DNA from: Neocallimastix lanati (nom. inval.)
Lineage: Eukaryota; Neocallimastigomycota; Neocallimastigomycetes; Neocallimastigales; Neocallimastigaceae
Reading direction: 5' to 3'
Assembly (NCBI GenBank): GCA_016946835.1
Contig: JACVTC010000204.1
Location: 95,001 to 159,000, forward strand
Length of the DNA: 64,000 nt
Positions 13,497 to 29,790 of the stretch are shown piece by piece (positions within the stretch are counted from its first letter, which is position 1; each line of letters begins with the position of its first letter). A program made the position numbers and the translations under genes. Under the pieces are notes generated by a model. That model was not told where the DNA came from. It made no database searches and saw nothing but the letters and a program-made list of their open reading frames with translations.

Positions 13497-16400
13497 CTGA
13501 ATATAAATTAAAATTAATTATATAATATTGATTTAATGTATGTATACTATAATTAATAAAATTTTTTATTTAATAAAAATAATAATAATTAAAAAATAAA
13601 AGAAAAAGAAAAAATGAAGGAAATAAAAAAAAAATCTATGGATTTACACATTATCTATTGCCTGTGTAAAAAAAAATATATTAAATAATAGAAAAGAAAT
13701 ATTAAAAAAAAATATATATATATATAAAAATAAAAAAATAAAAATAAAAATTAACCGCTACCGTTCGTTTGAATTACTATGATACAAGTAAGTATTCATA
13801 TTTAGGTAATACAAAAAAATAAATGATAATAAATTATTAATAAAACATGACTTCATATTACACACATATAAATATAAAAGGAAATAAAAATTTTATATAA
13901 AAATTCAATTCTTTTATCAATATTAATTAGAATAATGGTTATATAACAATCATTGATTATTATTATTATTATTATTATTAGAGAAATACAATAATAACAA
14001 AAATCGTTCATAATATTACAAAAATTCAATTATATTAAATCACTAGGAAAATGATATTATTGTTTTAATAATAATAATTAAAATAATAATGTAAGTTTTA
14101 TTTTGTTTTATTTCCCATTTATAACAGATTATACCTTTTTTTTTTAATTTTATTTTATTCTTTAATTAAGTATTGTTTTTTTTTTTTTTTATTTTAATAC
14201 TTTAAAGCCTCGCGCTATTATAATTATTATAATATCAATAAAAGGAAGGAAAATTACATTATATTCACTTAAAAAGAATGATTTCACATAAACTTTAATT
14301 TAAATGAATAATTATAGAAAATGAAAAAAGAAAAAAAAAATGTTTGATCCTAATATCCTATTCTTTGTATTACACTATAGTTTGGAAAATTTTAACGGTT
14401 AAATTAATGAGTAACTTTAATTAATAATAAAATTTTAATAGAAAAATAATAATTTATGTTATTTTATTGATTGATTTATCTTTATTAGTTAAATTTTTAA
14501 TTTTTCAATGGATATCTTCAATAATGAATAATAAAAATAGAAATTAAAAAAAATTATTTGATAATAATTAAAAAGTATTTAATTTTGATCAAAAAAAAAA
14601 AATTATAAATTTGAAAAAATATTAATAAATAAACTTTATTTTTATATTAATTTTATATAATTTATTTTTATCTGAATAATAATTAATAATCTTAATTAAT
14701 AAAAAATAATTAATTAGTATAATATAAATTAATTATTAATTAATACCTAATATATTAAACATTACATATTATTTTTTTTTTAATAGAATTTTTTTTTTAC
14801 CCACATCAATTTAGTGTTAATCTATTAAAAAGAATAGTTTTATCAAAAAAAAATAATAACAATAAATAACAATAAATAATATTATAAATTATAAAAGTAG
14901 CATCAATAATAAAAAAAAAAACTAATATCATTATAATAAAAATATATTCAACTTATTATCCTAAAAAAAAAAGTAATAACAATGAATACTGAATACTATT
15001 TATTTTAATACAATCATGACCTTTTTTTTTTTTAATAAAATCAAATGATTAATTCAATCATTTTAATAATTTGAATTTTTATTATTAAATTTTAAATTTT
15101 TTTTTCTTTGTTGTTGTTGTTGAGAATTTCCTAACATTCAATTTAATTTAATAATTCATTATAATAAATTCGTATCACCTATTTTACACAATTTAATATA
15201 TTTATATATATTGTAAATATAATTGCACAAAAAAAATTTTTTTTAATAATTATTGCAGTTCAATTTCTAGTAATAATAATAATAATAATTCAACAATGAA
15301 TTTATAAATAATATTTAAATAATACTAAAATTATCAAAATTTTTATTTATCAAAATTAAAAATAACTTTAAAAAATATACTTTTATTAATACAAGCTCTA
15401 AAAAAAATTGGTTGTATTTTCTTTTTTTTTTTTTTAAAAAAAAATAATAGTATATAATATATTCAATGACATAAATAATATTATTATTCACACCCTTTAT
15501 TTTTTGATTATTATTATTATTTCTTCATTATTCCTATTGTAATAGAATAATTATATATAATTGTTAATAATATATTAATAGTATAAAATAATATATTTTA
15601 ATTTAAAATATAATGTAAAATAATATATGATAACATGTATTTATAATATATTAAATATATTGGTTAAATAAAATAAATAAAGAATTTTATTTTATGGTAA
15701 TGAATTAAATTTAAATAAAAAGTAATATAAATTTAAGATAAAAATTTAAAAAAAAAATGGATAAAAATTGAAATTAATATCCATTAATTATTAATTATCA
15801 TAATATATTTTTATATATTAATTTATTTAATTTATATTAAAATACTTTTATATTGTTAATATATTTAAAAAATAAGTAAATATATATTATCAATTAATTT
15901 ATATTTTACTTATTTTTTTTTTATGTTGTTCATTTACGGTTGGTTAATTTTAATTTATTTTTTTATATATTAACTTAGCACGAGAAAAAACGAGAATATA
16001 CTTTACATAATGAAAAATAATTTTAAATAAGGAAAAAAAAATAATAATTATTAAGAAAAAAAAAAAAATTACTACAAAATGAGTAATAAATAATATATTA
16101 TTAAATAATAAATGAAATAAACAATAAAAATAACAATAGCTTTAGTTTATTAAAAAAAAAATTCTATATATATATATTCATTATTTTTTTTTCCTTTTGA
16201 AAACACATTATTAATATTGTATTATAATAATAATAAATTACACCAATTAATATTCTTTGATTTTTTTTCTATATGAATCCATATAAACTTATATAAATTA
16301 TATTTACGGAACGCATAATATTAATTAATAGATATAAAGAAAAAATAATCATAAGGCAAACGATTGACATAAGGGTTTTTCTTTCCTTAATGTTTATTTG

Positions 16401-19400
16401 AATTACATAATATATATATATAACAAATAAATAAATAAATAAAAAGAAGATAGGACCATAAATTATCAATACCTTATTTTATTTTAAATAATAATAACAA
16501 ATAATTTATAATTAAGAAATTAACAAATGATATTACTTTAAATAAATGTATATTTATATTTTATTTGTATAATTATTACTTTAATAAAGGTTTCAAATCA
16601 ATGTAAGATGTAGTAATTTTATATATAATAATTATGAAATAGTTTAATAATAAAAAGAAATTTAAAAAAAAAAAAAAAAGTTTATATAATATTAAATAAT
16701 ATAAAATTTTTATGACTTTTCAACTCATTTCTATGAAATAAAGTTTATACAATTTACTATAAATAGTAATTTTGTACAAAAAAAAAGGTAAAAATATATA
16801 AAAATATATATATCTTATTTTTTTTATTTTTTTTTCTTATATATAAATTAAAATTAAATTAAATTAAATATAATTAAATTAAAATTGGTGTAATTTAACT
16901 AAAACAAAAAAAATTGTATCAGAAATCAGAAATAGAAAGTGTAAAAAATTAAAAAAAAAAGAGTCAAAACAATTTAAATCATGAATTAAGATGAATAAAA
17001 TTACTATTTTTTTTTATAAAAAAAAAATAAATAAAATAATACTAATATATAATTTATATATATTGATCATTAGTATTTAAAAAATTGGTATATAATGAAT
17101 ATTTGTATTACAATACATATTAATTTAATATAATTAAAAAAAATAATATAATAATAATAATAAAAAGTTCTTGTGTTTAAGAAAATAAAATATTTTCTTT
17201 TTACATTCAATTCAAAATAAAAAAAAATAATAATAATAATAATAATAATAAAGGGATAATTAGGAAAAACATATAAAACAAAAATTTAAAATAATAATGG
17301 AATATTATTTTCTTTTTATTATTATTATTATTATATCATATTCTATTTATTAATTGTACATTGTAGTTTTTAATATATATTTGAATTAAATAGAAAAAAA
17401 AATAAAGATAAAAAAAAAGAAAAATTTGAAACTTTAATAAATATAATAGTTTTTTCTTAAAATAAAAATAAAAGATAGTGTAGTATTTATTTGTAATACT
17501 ATATTAATACAGTGTTAATCAGTATAGTATTGGTTATAAATAAATATTCTATTGATAACATTATAATTTGTACAAATTCTATTAAAATAAAACTAAATAA
17601 AAAAAAAATTTAAATTTTTCTCCCTAAACATAGGAAAATTAAAATTGACATATCTGTGTAGTAAATTATTAATATTTATAGTTTAAGATAGAAAAAAAAA
17701 AGAAATTCAATATTGTCAATGAAATTTCATAATATTATATATAAATATAAATAATAATAGGATTTAAATAATTATTTAAAACATTAATAATACACATCTA
17801 TACATCTAATAATTACTCTACAGGTCCACATTATATTATTTATTATAAAAAGAAACAGCAACCTAGTTACCCAACCTAGAATGAAATAAAATAAAGTTTT
17901 TGATTTATTACAAAATTAATAAAATATATATATTATAATTTATAATTACTTTATATATATTTATTATTTTAAATTATTTTTCTTTAATTATAAATTATAA
18001 AGAATAAATTATAATAATTAATAATAATAAATAAAAATAAAAAAATTAAAAACTTTTTAAAAATAACACCAATAATGAATTAGTTCAATACATTGGTAAA
18101 TCTAAAAATGAAGTATACCAATAAAAAAAAATATTTGTAAAAAAAATAAAATAAAATAATAATAATAATAATAATAATATAAAAAAAAATAATAAAATTG
18201 ATAGAATATAAAATTTTAATTTAATAATTATAATTATAATATTTATAATAATAATAAGATTCAAATATTAATATATAATAAATAAATAAATAAAAACTTT
18301 TTTCATTATTTTTTGAATTTTTAATCTAATTTTATTTCATAAATTAAATTAAGAAATCTTATTTAATAATAAAAACATAAGAATTTAATATATAAATAAA
18401 TTAAAGATAATATGATACATTAATATTTAGACTATAATCCATTTATCAAGTTTTTTATATAAAGAGTATAATTTAAATATATTTTATTAACAAATAATAA
18501 TATAATTCTATAATGATAATAATAATAATATATATTATTTTTTATTTGTCAATTATTAATCAAGAAAATATATTTTAATGAAAAATGCATGAAAATAAAT
18601 AATAAATAATAAATAATAATAATAATAAATAATAATAATAATAATAATAATTAGAAAGTTTACAATATAATTTTTTAATTTACTAAGAAAAAAAGAAAAA
18701 GAAAAAAGAAAAAATACACAAAAAATTTATTAACAAGTTAAACCTTTTTTTTTTTTTTTTTCATTTAATTTTTAATATAACAATAGAATAAGAAAATTGA
18801 AAATATTTCCATACTTTTTAAAATAATGAATAAATGTGTAGTAATTCAATTGAAATTTATAATAATTATAAATATGAATGTATTAAAGTGGTATTGATTA
18901 AGAAGGTGCATTTTTAATAAAAAAATAAAATAAAATAAAATAAATCATTGTTACTTATATAATACAAATCAAGCAATTAATATATCAATTTTTATCTTTT
19001 TTATTTTTTTTTAAGATTAATTAAATGGATAGTTTAATATTATTATAATTATTTTTTATTGACAAGGTTAGGTAAATCAGAATAATTATTTTATGGGTTA
19101 GATTTCAATAAAAATTTGATTATTTTTTATTAATAGATATGAAATATATATTAAATTTAATATTATATAAATTTAACAAAGAAAAAATATAGAAAATTTT
19201 TTTAAATGAATAATTTGTTATAAATGATAACAATATTAATCGAAGAAAATAAAGAAGATGACAAAATGATCAGCAAATTTAAAAAAAAAAAAATTGATAT
19301 TATATTTTTTATAATTTTTTTTTTAAGATTGAATAAAAAAAAATTCTATTCTTTTTAATTTTTTTTTCTCAATAAATATAAATTTTTTTAAAAAAAAAAA

Positions 19401-20360
19401 AAAAAATAGTAAAAATAAAAATAAATATTATAAATAGAGACATGAGGAATATTAGAAGAAAAAAAGACAATAGAAAATAGAAAACATAACTTTTTTTATT
19501 TTTTTATTTTTTTTTTAAAAAAAAAAGATAATTATATAAGTTTAAAATAATTATTTAAAAAAAATAGTAAAAATAAAATTGAATAATAATTTAATTAAAA
19601 TGATTTAAAAATAACAAATAAAAAAAAAAATTATATAAAAATGTAAATTTAGTATAAAAAAAAAAAAAAAAAATTAAACATTATTCTATTTTATTGTATT
19701 AATTATAATAAAATTTATAGTAAATACTAGTAGTATTAGTTGTAGTAGTAATGGTATAAAAAAAATGAAAGGTAAAATTATAAAAAAAAAAATAATAATA
19801 TTTAAATTTATAAATTAAATCTATTGTACTTTATTAAAATATATATAAATATCTCTAATTTAATTAATTTATTAAAGAATATATTTTTGTTATATATAAT
19901 AGAGTTTAAAGAAAAGATTAATATATATTTATTATTTTTTAAATTAATTTTTTTTGAAATTTAAAGATCAAACAAGAAAAAACTTTATTTGATATAAAGA
20001 ATAAATTAAAAAACTTTATTTTAATGTCTGATTTTAATAGATTAAAAAATATATAGAATTAAATTTTTTTTTTTTTTTTTTTTATAAAAAGAAGATAAAC
20101 AATAAAAAAAAAATTTTTTTTTTTTAAGAAAAATATTATAAAAGAATTATAATATTTTAAAACTAAAAATATAAAAACAAATATATATATATATTTTAAA
20201 AAAAGTATAAATTAATAAATTAATATATTTTCAAAATAATTATATTAATTAAGAAAATTATAATATATTTATATAAAATTAGAATAAGAATTATGCTAAT
20301 AATAGATATTATTATTTCTTTTTTTATTTTTTTTTTTTTTCAAAAATTATACCAATAATC

Positions 20361-20392
<32 letters not shown>

Positions 20393-21339
20393 TTTTATTA
20401 AATGAGTGTTTTTCTATATTTATTTAAATAATATGTTGTCAAATATTCAAAAAAATAATTACCTGTTGATATTATAAAATTAAAAAAAAAAAAAAATTAA
20501 AAAAAGTGTAAATGATATTAATAATGATAATGAATAAATATAAATATTGATAATATTAACCAAATATAAAAATAAAAAAAAAAAAAATAGCCTTAACTAA
20601 TTGGGAAAGCCTTTTTTTTTTTTTTTTAATTACACATGTTATTATAAACTTTTAAAATAGAAAAATATTTTAAAAAAAAATTTTTTTGTTAAAATATTAA
20701 AATTATAATAATATATATATGTATGTATGTATATGTATACATTAATAATTAAATTGTATTACATTCTGTTTATTTTATTAATCATTGATATTAATTAGAA
20801 ATAATAAAAAGAAAACATCTGTAGATTGATAATGATAATTTCTTTTAACTTTTTTTTTTTTTTTCTTTTTCTTTATCTTATTTTTTTTTATATAAAATAA
20901 TTAAATAAAATTTAATATATATAAATATACATATATTATCTATCTATCTATTGATATTTTTCATATGTAGAATTTATTTATTTGATAGAAGAAATAAATA
21001 TATATTAAATGATTTGGGTGCCCATTTAAATTTATTATTGAATATATTGAATATTATATATATTTTAATGCATATCCAATACCTATTATATATTACATAC
21101 TATTAGATTTAAAAAGAAATATAAATTAATTATATATAATAAAAACTCTTCACAGAGAATAAATTAAAAAGAATTTTATTAATAAAAAGAAAGTGGTAAC
21201 AAAAAAATTTATATTTTTTTTTATTTAATAATAATATTATATATAAATGATAAATAATAAAAAAAAAATTATAATATTATACATTTATAGAAGAAAAAAA
21301 GTTTATATAATCGTAATACTAAAATGTTAAATAATATTA

Positions 21340-21366
21340 ATAATAATAATAATAATAATTATAGCG

Positions 21367-21416
<50 letters not shown>
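21340..21416. repeat. (TAA)n microsatellite, interrupted
   Basis: TAA units on both sides of a short TTATAGCGA interruption; about 22 units in total. Confidence 0.9.
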
Positions 21417-22490
21417 TTTTTTATTGAGGAGTACTTTGATAGAAAATTTGATCATTCAAATAATAATAGAATACAATAAAGATATTTTAATTAATGCATG
21501 AATGATTAAAATTTAAAGTAGATGCAAAAAAAAAAAAAAAAATAAAAAGTACTAAATAATAAATTAATTTTGTTTAAAAAAAGTTTAAAAAAAAAAAAAA
21601 ATTAAAACAAACTTATAATTATTAAAGGGATATGAATATCTTAAGAATGATTCTTAAACTAAAATAATAATTTTACTTTAATACTATTAATGTATATTAA
21701 TTTTATTTTTATTGAATATATATATATAATTTTATAAAAAAAATAATAAAAAAAAATTTAAAAAAGGTATATAGTAAATTTAAATAAACTATGTGATGTA
21801 ATAAAAATAAATGATAAATGAAAAATTAAACTCACAAAGAATAATATAATTTAAGTTAATCTTTATACAGTTTTCTTTATTTGAACATTAAAAATTTTTA
21901 AATTAATCATAAATACTATAAGAAAAAAAACTTTAATATCAGTTATTCTTTGTCTTATTTGATATATATAACTTTATAAATTAATTATAATCTATTCTAT
22001 TATAAAAAAAAGGTAATGATGATGAATCATAAAAATTAAATATTAGATAGAATTAATTATTTTTATTTTATTCTATACATTAAAATAAAATAAAATGATA
22101 TAATAAATATGTCTTTATAAATATTTATTAAAATAGTAAAAAAAAAAAAAAAATTATTTTTTAATATATTTAAGATAATATTACTTTTTTTTTTTATTTT
22201 ATTTTCTAAAAGAAAAATCTTAAAAGACTTTATATAAAGTGTTAATACTACTATTTTATTTTAATTTTAATTTTACTTTTTAAATTTTATTTTATTTTAT
22301 TTTTTTTTTAATAAAAAAAAAAAACTGAAATGACTCATTTATTAAATTCCACTTTTTAAAAAAAAAATTCAAGAATTACCAATATTTATTTAAATTAAAA
22401 AAATAAAAAACAAAAAGTTAATTAATTAATAATAAATTTAAGTTTAGTACCTTATTTATAACAAAAAAAAGATTTTATATATTATATCCG

Positions 22491-22522
<32 letters not shown>

Positions 22523-25500
22523 TAATTAATACTATTGTCTAAATATATAATTATAATTTTTATTTTTCATTTATGGCAATAATTTACTATTGCTATATTT
22601 AATTTAAAGGAAAATTTAAAAATTAAGTATTTCTATATTTATCAAATAAAAAATTTAATTAAAAAATAAATAATGAATAAATAAATAAGTAAATAACTAA
22701 TTAGATAACTAACTAAATAAATCAATAAATAATAAATCAATAAATCAATAAATAAATCAATTAATAAAATATATCCAAATTTAATTTAAATTAAAAAATA
22801 AAAACTTTATTTTTTTTAAACATTTTTATTATTATTATATATTTTGATTTGTTTATAGTATTAGTAATTATATATGTGTATTTTTATATTTTGTAGTTTT
22901 TTTTTTTATATCAATATATATATTTTTATTTTTTTTTTTTTAAAAAAATATGTGTATATTGAAAGTAGCATTACCAACTTTTTTTTTTTTGCTATTTTTA
23001 TTTAATAATATTATCTAATAATAAATTAATATCATTTTAATTTATATATATATATAAAATTACCATGTTAATTTCATTTCTATGCATTAGGACAATTTAT
23101 CATTAATTAAATTATATTTTCTATAAAAATATTTTTATATTAAAATATGATAATTTTGATAGGAAAGAAAAAAAAAATAATTATTTTTCTAAAAAAAAAA
23201 ATTATATTATTTTAATATTACCATGTAACTTTTATTTTAAGTACTATGCAATTCTTAATTTTTTTTTAAACTTTTGAGCTTTAATAAATATAATATATAA
23301 TCATATATTTTTTTATTTCAAAATTTTATTTTTTACATTTATTTAAATTTATAAAATTATGATATTATGATCCCTTTTTTTTTTTATTTATTTTTCATTT
23401 TATATATTGTTATAAATAATTCACTAATTATTTACTATTGATGAGGAGTAATAAAAAATTTTATTTTATTTATAATTTAATAATTTTCTGTGTTTTATCT
23501 TAATTTATTTTATTTTTAATTTTGTTTTATCTGTTATACCAATAAAAGGCTATTTTTAATATTTATTTAGTTTTTTTTTTTTTATTTCTATTTAATAAAA
23601 TTAAAATAAAAATTTTTTTAAAAATATTTTTTTTTATTTATTATTAATTAGTTTTTAATTTAGAATTGGTCTATATACATAATATGTATAAATGTATAAT
23701 ACAATATATTGGAATATATGTATTCTAGATACAATAGTATAAAAAATGGTGGTAAAAAGTTAATATCTTAAATATAGGATTAAAAATTTTAAGTATTAAT
23801 ATAAATTAAACTAAACTAAATAAAAAAAAAAAATTAAAATAAAATAAAATTAAAATTTAAAATTAAAATCTATCATTATCAATATAAATCTTAAAAAATA
23901 ATAATCGTTGATATTAATTAATTTTAATTATAATATCTAAGGTCTTTAAATTAATAAAAAATAAAAATTTGTCAGTTTATTTTTTTAAATTATTAAATTG
24001 ATAGTAATCATAAGTCATCATAATTATTATAATTATATATATTATTTTCTTGTATGCATAAATTTTAATAGTGAAATTAATTTTTTGTTGTTTTAAATTA
24101 AGATACTAATTAATTATTAAATTACAAAATTTCATTATATTTAGATATGGTTTACTAATTATTTTAAAGTTTTTTTTTTTTTATACTATTGAAACATTGA
24201 AACATTAATAATTTTAATTTTAAAATAATAAACATATAATAATGATAATAATAATAATAATAATAATAAAATTCTTGAATAATTATATTTTATTTATATT
24301 TATTATTTATATTAATTTTTTTTTATTTTTATTATTATCAAATTTCATTAAACTGATCTATTGCGTTATTATACTATAAAAGGAAATTTAGGACTATATT
24401 TTTTTTTAATAAATTTAATAAATATACTAAAATGGTAAAAAAAATAAATACAAATAATATAGAATAAAAACAAATAAATAAAATAAATAAAAATTTAATA
24501 AATAGTAATAATATTTATTTAAAATATTTTAATGTATAGATTTTTGTTTATTATATATATTATTTATTTTTATAATAATAATATAATTATTATTATTATA
24601 AAATTTTATATTTCTGTTTTCTGGTTTAAATATATACTTTTTTCATTTAATAATTAAAAAAATACAATATTTTTGAATATATTATTTAATACATCTTTAT
24701 TTTTACTAAAGTGATAATACTAAAAAAAAATCTTAACTTTTTTTTTTTTTTCAATATTATTATTAGTAAGAATTAAAGGATTTTTTTTAATTTTTTTTAT
24801 AAAAAAAATTAAACCATTCATATGAAAGCGAACAAAAATTATTAAATTAAAATAAAATTAAATTTTAAAATTAAAATATTTATTAAAATTTAAAAAATTA
24901 AAACAAAATAAAAAATCACAAAATTTTTTTAAAAATAAAATTATTTATTAATGAATAACAAATAAAACAAATAATATATAATAATAAAGAAATATTAATA
25001 ATAATACTATTGAATTTTATGAAGGAAAAAAAAAGAAAATTAATTAAAATGGCTAAAATTATGGATTTACGCCTTAACTATTTTAACAATAATAAATGGG
25101 GTGATGATTATATACTGATAATAATAATAGAAAAGAATAAATTTCAATTATTTTATATAATTATTTTATTAATATTTCTATTTATTAAAAATAATTATTA
25201 ATTGGAAAAAAAATCTATCTATCTATCTATCTGTATCAATTTATAAGATATTTAATTTTTTTTTTTTTTAAATTATATTCCCTTTCCAATTTATAAGATA
25301 TTTACTTACTATGTAATGAACTATTGAAAATTAATAAAAAATAATATATTAAAATTTAAAAAAAAATTTAAAAAATTAAAAAAAAATTAAAGTTTTTTTT
25401 TTTTTTTTTTTATTCATATATACATTATCAATAGGATATTATTTAAAAAAAATAAATATATTTATTATAATTTTCATTAATACTTATATTATTATTATTA

Positions 25501-25534
25501 TAAATATCAATTATAGCATTTTTTTTTATTTTTT

Positions 25535-25640
25535 TTAACCATGTCATGATTTTAAACTTTTTTTTTTAAACATGTCATAATTTATTAACTTTAGTTTTTT
25601 TTTTTTTTTTTTTTAAACATGTCATAATTTATTAACTTTA

Positions 25641-25676
<36 letters not shown>

Positions 25677-25690
25677 CATGTCATAATTCA

Positions 25691-25722
<32 letters not shown>

Positions 25723-25800
25723 CATGTCATAATTCATTTTTTTTTTTTTCTTTCTTTTTTTTTTTTTTTAAACATGTCATAATTCATTTTTTTTTTTTTT
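25535..25800. repeat. Core-plus-poly(T) minisatellite
   Basis: Six copies of a core of the form AAACATGTCATAATT(C/T)A, with drift in the first copy, are separated by T tracts of about 8-22 nt with occasional C. The core contains the palindrome ACATGT. The architecture is like 3505-3725 but the core is unrelated. Confidence 0.9.
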
Positions 25801-27856
25801 TATTTATTTTAATTAAAATCTAATTTTAATAATAGATTATTTCATTATTATAATTTTTAATTTCTTTAACAAATTTTTTTTTTTTTTTTTAAAAAAAATT
25901 ATATTATTTAAATTATTTAAATTTAATTAATATAATTTAATTAATTAACGGAAAAAAAAATAAGGAATATTGGAAAATTTAACATTTATGGAAATTAATT
26001 TTCAGATAATAAAAAAATATATATATACAATATAATAAAATAGGGTTGAGTTATAATTATTAATAAATTATTTTTTTATTATTAAAATATATATTTTAAT
26101 ATATAAATAATAGTTATTGAAATAATATAAATCTTATATATATTAATATAAAAAGAATACTATTAAATATATTCAAAAGAATATTAATTATAAAATTGAA
26201 TTGTTTTAACATGATATATTCAAAAAAAAAATTTTTTTTCCTTTTAATTTCAATTTATTTTAATTTATATAAAGTTATATTTTTTATATATTTAAAGTTA
26301 AAAATATATTATTTTTTAATTTATTCTAATATTCAATACTGTTTGGAAATGAGTTTAATGTATATTAAATTTAAAATGTACCACATACAAAACTTATTTA
26401 AATTAAATAATACATAATTATAATAAATAAATAAATAAATAATAATGATAAAGTAATAATAATGATAAAATAATGATAAATTAATAATGATAAAATAATA
26501 AATAATCATGATAAATAATAATAGATAATAGTTTTTTTTTTATTTTATTTATTCTACTTAATTTATTATCAACTGACTTTATTATTATTATTAGTATTTT
26601 ATTTGTATTTCTTTAATAATAAATTGAAAAGACTTTATTAAATAAAAGTCATCAATTACTTATTAATGTAAATTTAGACAATGAAAATCAATTTATGAAA
26701 ATTAATGAAATAATGATAGTCTTAATACGAAAATACAATAAATAAAAAAGAAAAAATAATACTTTTTTTATATAAACAAATGATTAATTAGTTAGATATA
26801 TATCAAAGTATATATTTATAACAATAAGATTTTTAAATAATTAAAACAATATATATTTATTATTTTTTTATAACATAAATTATTTTATTCATTTTATAAA
26901 GTGAATTTTTTTTTTTTAAATTTACTTTATATTGAACTTTAGTGAGTAATATTTATTCTATTAAAATAATATTTAATTCACTTCATTAATATTAATATAT
27001 ATATATATAGTTAATAATATTTATATAAATATATCTTAAATTTTGTATTTAATACAAAGGTTTTAATTTTATTTTTTAATTTTTTTTTTTTTTTTATTTA
27101 TTTTTTATAGAGTTAGAAACCTTGTAATAAAAGTATATATATATAATTATATGCTTATATAAATAAATATAAAATGTGAAATATATAAATTTTGTTTTAT
27201 TTTTATTTTTATTTTTTTTTTTTAATGAAACTAAAATAAATAAAAATAATTATTTAAAATTGATATAATTTAATTAGTTTATAATTTATTATTTATTCTT
27301 GTTTTTATTATAAAAAAAAAAAAAAGTTAATATATAGGAATTTAAATTTATATTGATATAGGTAAAACAATAATTTTTTAGATTTATTAATAAACCTTTT
27401 TTCTTAATATAAAATACAAACGAATTAACATTATTTAAATACTCAAAAATTTAAAATTAGTTATTGAAATTTTAAATTTATATAAGTTAGTGTATAAATT
27501 AAAATTTATAAAATAGTATTAAAATTTATTTTTTATTGTATAATAAATTAATATTACCAATTAACACCAATATATATTAATTTTTTATTAAATAAACTAA
27601 TTAATAAATAAAATCAAAATAAATAAATATATATAATAAATAAATAAATAATAAATAATAAATAATAAATAATAAATAAATAAATAATAAATAAATAGCT
27701 AATTTAAAAAATTTAATTTTTTATATTCTTTCTTTAAAGATATATAAAATTTTTTATTTAAAAATAAAATAAAATTAATATAATCTTATGAATATATAGA
27801 AAGAAAAAAAAACTATAAAGCAGTTTTTAAAAATGTCTAAATAAGATTAATCATTT

Positions 27857-27858
<2 letters not shown>

Positions 27859-27904
<46 letters not shown>
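27859..27904. repeat. Poly(T) run of ~46
   Basis: An uninterrupted T homopolymer. Confidence 0.95.
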
Positions 27905-27907
<3 letters not shown>

Positions 27908-28390
27908 TGTATATATTTATATATTTTATGAAAGAAAAATAAAAATAAAACAAACAAAAAAAAAAGGGAGTTATAAAAAAAAATAAGGGAGTTAATGATT
28001 AATTAAAATTGGTTTAATGTAGAAAGAAATTACCATTCATCATTTATCTATTAAAATAAATATAAATATCATTTCTTTCATACCTATTAAATAAATAATT
28101 TTCATTCCCATTGTAAATGATATTTACTTCAAATGAAAGTTAAAATGAAAGAGTTATTAGTATTTAAATTGATGTATATATATATTATTTTTGTTCTTTA
28201 ATTGTTTTTTTTTTCTTAATGTTTTTAATTTAAATTCATATATTATTACTATTTAAAAAGTATACTTTTTTTAAAGTTATGTATTAAAAATATAAATTTT
28301 ATTGAACTAAAAAATTATCACTAATTTAATAATATTTTTTATTATTATATAAATGTCAACAATTTTTTTTTTATAAGTATAAAAATAGAT

Positions 28391-28594
28391 ATAAAATAAA
28401 ATAAAATAAAATAAAATAAAATAAAATAAAATAAAATAAAATAAAATAAAATAAAATAAAATAAAATAAAATAAAATAAAATAAAATAAAATAAAATAAA
28501 ATAAAATAAAATAAAATAAAATAAAATAAAATAAAATAAAATAAAATAAAATAAAATAAAATAAAATAAAATAAAGTAAAATAAAATAAAATTA
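28391..28594. repeat. (AAAAT)n pentanucleotide array
   Basis: About 40 tandem AAAAT units, perfect except for one A-to-G change near 28576. It is the longest simple array in the window. Confidence 0.97.
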
Positions 28595-28638
28595 AAAATA
28601 ATAAAAATAAAAAATAAGAAAAGCTTATTTAAAAAATT

Positions 28639-28677
<39 letters not shown>

Positions 28678-29427
28678 GAAATATTTTATTAGAAATAAGA
28701 AATAAATAAAGTAATTAAGATATATAAATATAAAAAATTAATTATAAGGTTTGTATTCACTAAATTGAAAATTTATAATAATTATTATAATAAAAGTTTT
28801 AATAGCAAAATAGCAAAATATATATATTTTATCAATAAAATTTGAATTCCTTTTAATTGTATATTAAATAAAATAAAAATAAAATAAAATTTTGAACTCT
28901 TAAAGTATACAACTTTTTTTTTTTTTTTACAAAAACCTATTCTAAAAATAATTAAATAATAAATATATATATTATTATTTATGATTATTATATTTTTATA
29001 TTAATGAAAAAAAAAAAGATAAAACATTTTATATATTAACAAAAATTATCTTAGATTTATAAAAGTTTAATCACTTTATTTAAAAAAAAATATTTTTAAC
29101 TGAAAATTAAAAATACAAAAATGTTGTAATTTTAAGTGTAAATCAGCTGAAACTATATTATATAAATATTATTACTTTAAACAACAAAATTGATAAATTA
29201 AAGTGATGTTAAAAATAAAAAATAAAAATGATAGAAAGAAAATTTTTTTTTTTGAATATTTATAATTATAATATTTTTGTTATTAATAAAAGAATAAAGG
29301 ATTATTAATTTCATGATATATATTTATTATTAATTATACATGATTGTTAGTAAGGTACTATAATAAATAAAATTTATTATTATTTTTTTTTTAGTAATAG
29401 AGTGATGAAATTAGAACATTAACAAAG

Positions 29428-29530
29428 TTTTTTTTTTTTTTTATAAATATTAATATATAATAAATTTTATTTTTTTTTTTTTTATAAATATTAATATATA
29501 ACAAATATTAACTTTTTTTTTTTTTTTATT
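29428..29530. repeat. Poly(T)-linked short repeat
   Basis: The core TATAAATATTAATATATAA occurs twice between T tracts, and a third T tract follows. It is a short example of the core-plus-poly(T) pattern. Confidence 0.7.
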
Positions 29531-29617
29531 TTTTAAAAATCTTAAAATTAATATAATTTTAATCCTATTTAATAATTATTATAATTTCATTTATTTTCCC
29601 CACTCTTAAGGAATTTT

Positions 29618-29790
29618 AATAAATAAATAAATAAATAAATAAATAACTGAGTAACTAAATAAATAACTAAATAAATAACTAAATAACTAAATAAATAAAT
29701 AAATAAATAAATAACTAAGTAACTAAATAAATAACTAAATAAATAACTAAATAAATAACTAAATAACTAAATAAATAAATAAATAAATAA
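29618..29790. repeat. AAAT/AACT higher-order repeat
   Basis: Tetranucleotide AAAT units are mixed with CTAAATAACT variants. Two higher-order blocks (about 29620-29700 and 29700-29790) have a similar order of variants, including one GTAACT each. Confidence 0.85.

Larger units (their letters stand above)
8640..21299. other. Gene-free A/T tract, part 1
   Basis: About 12.7 kb of nearly pure A/T. It consists of homopolymers up to ~36 nt, TAA/TTA and TTTA runs, and random-looking A/T text. The few reading frames are short, Ile/Leu/Phe/Tyr/Lys/Asn-only and have no recognisable motif. I found no RNA gene. The first few hundred bases presumably hold the cyclin promoter, but no specific site can be named. 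Confidence 0.7.

Noticed and set aside
25535-25800. Regular repeats with similar spacing, superficially like a CRISPR array
   Set aside because: The spacers are T tracts rather than unique sequence, there are no cas genes, and the genome is eukaryotic.
25010-26417. Two short plus-strand frames (63 and 73 codons)
   Set aside because: A/T-driven residues only, no recognisable family, no coding-type composition.
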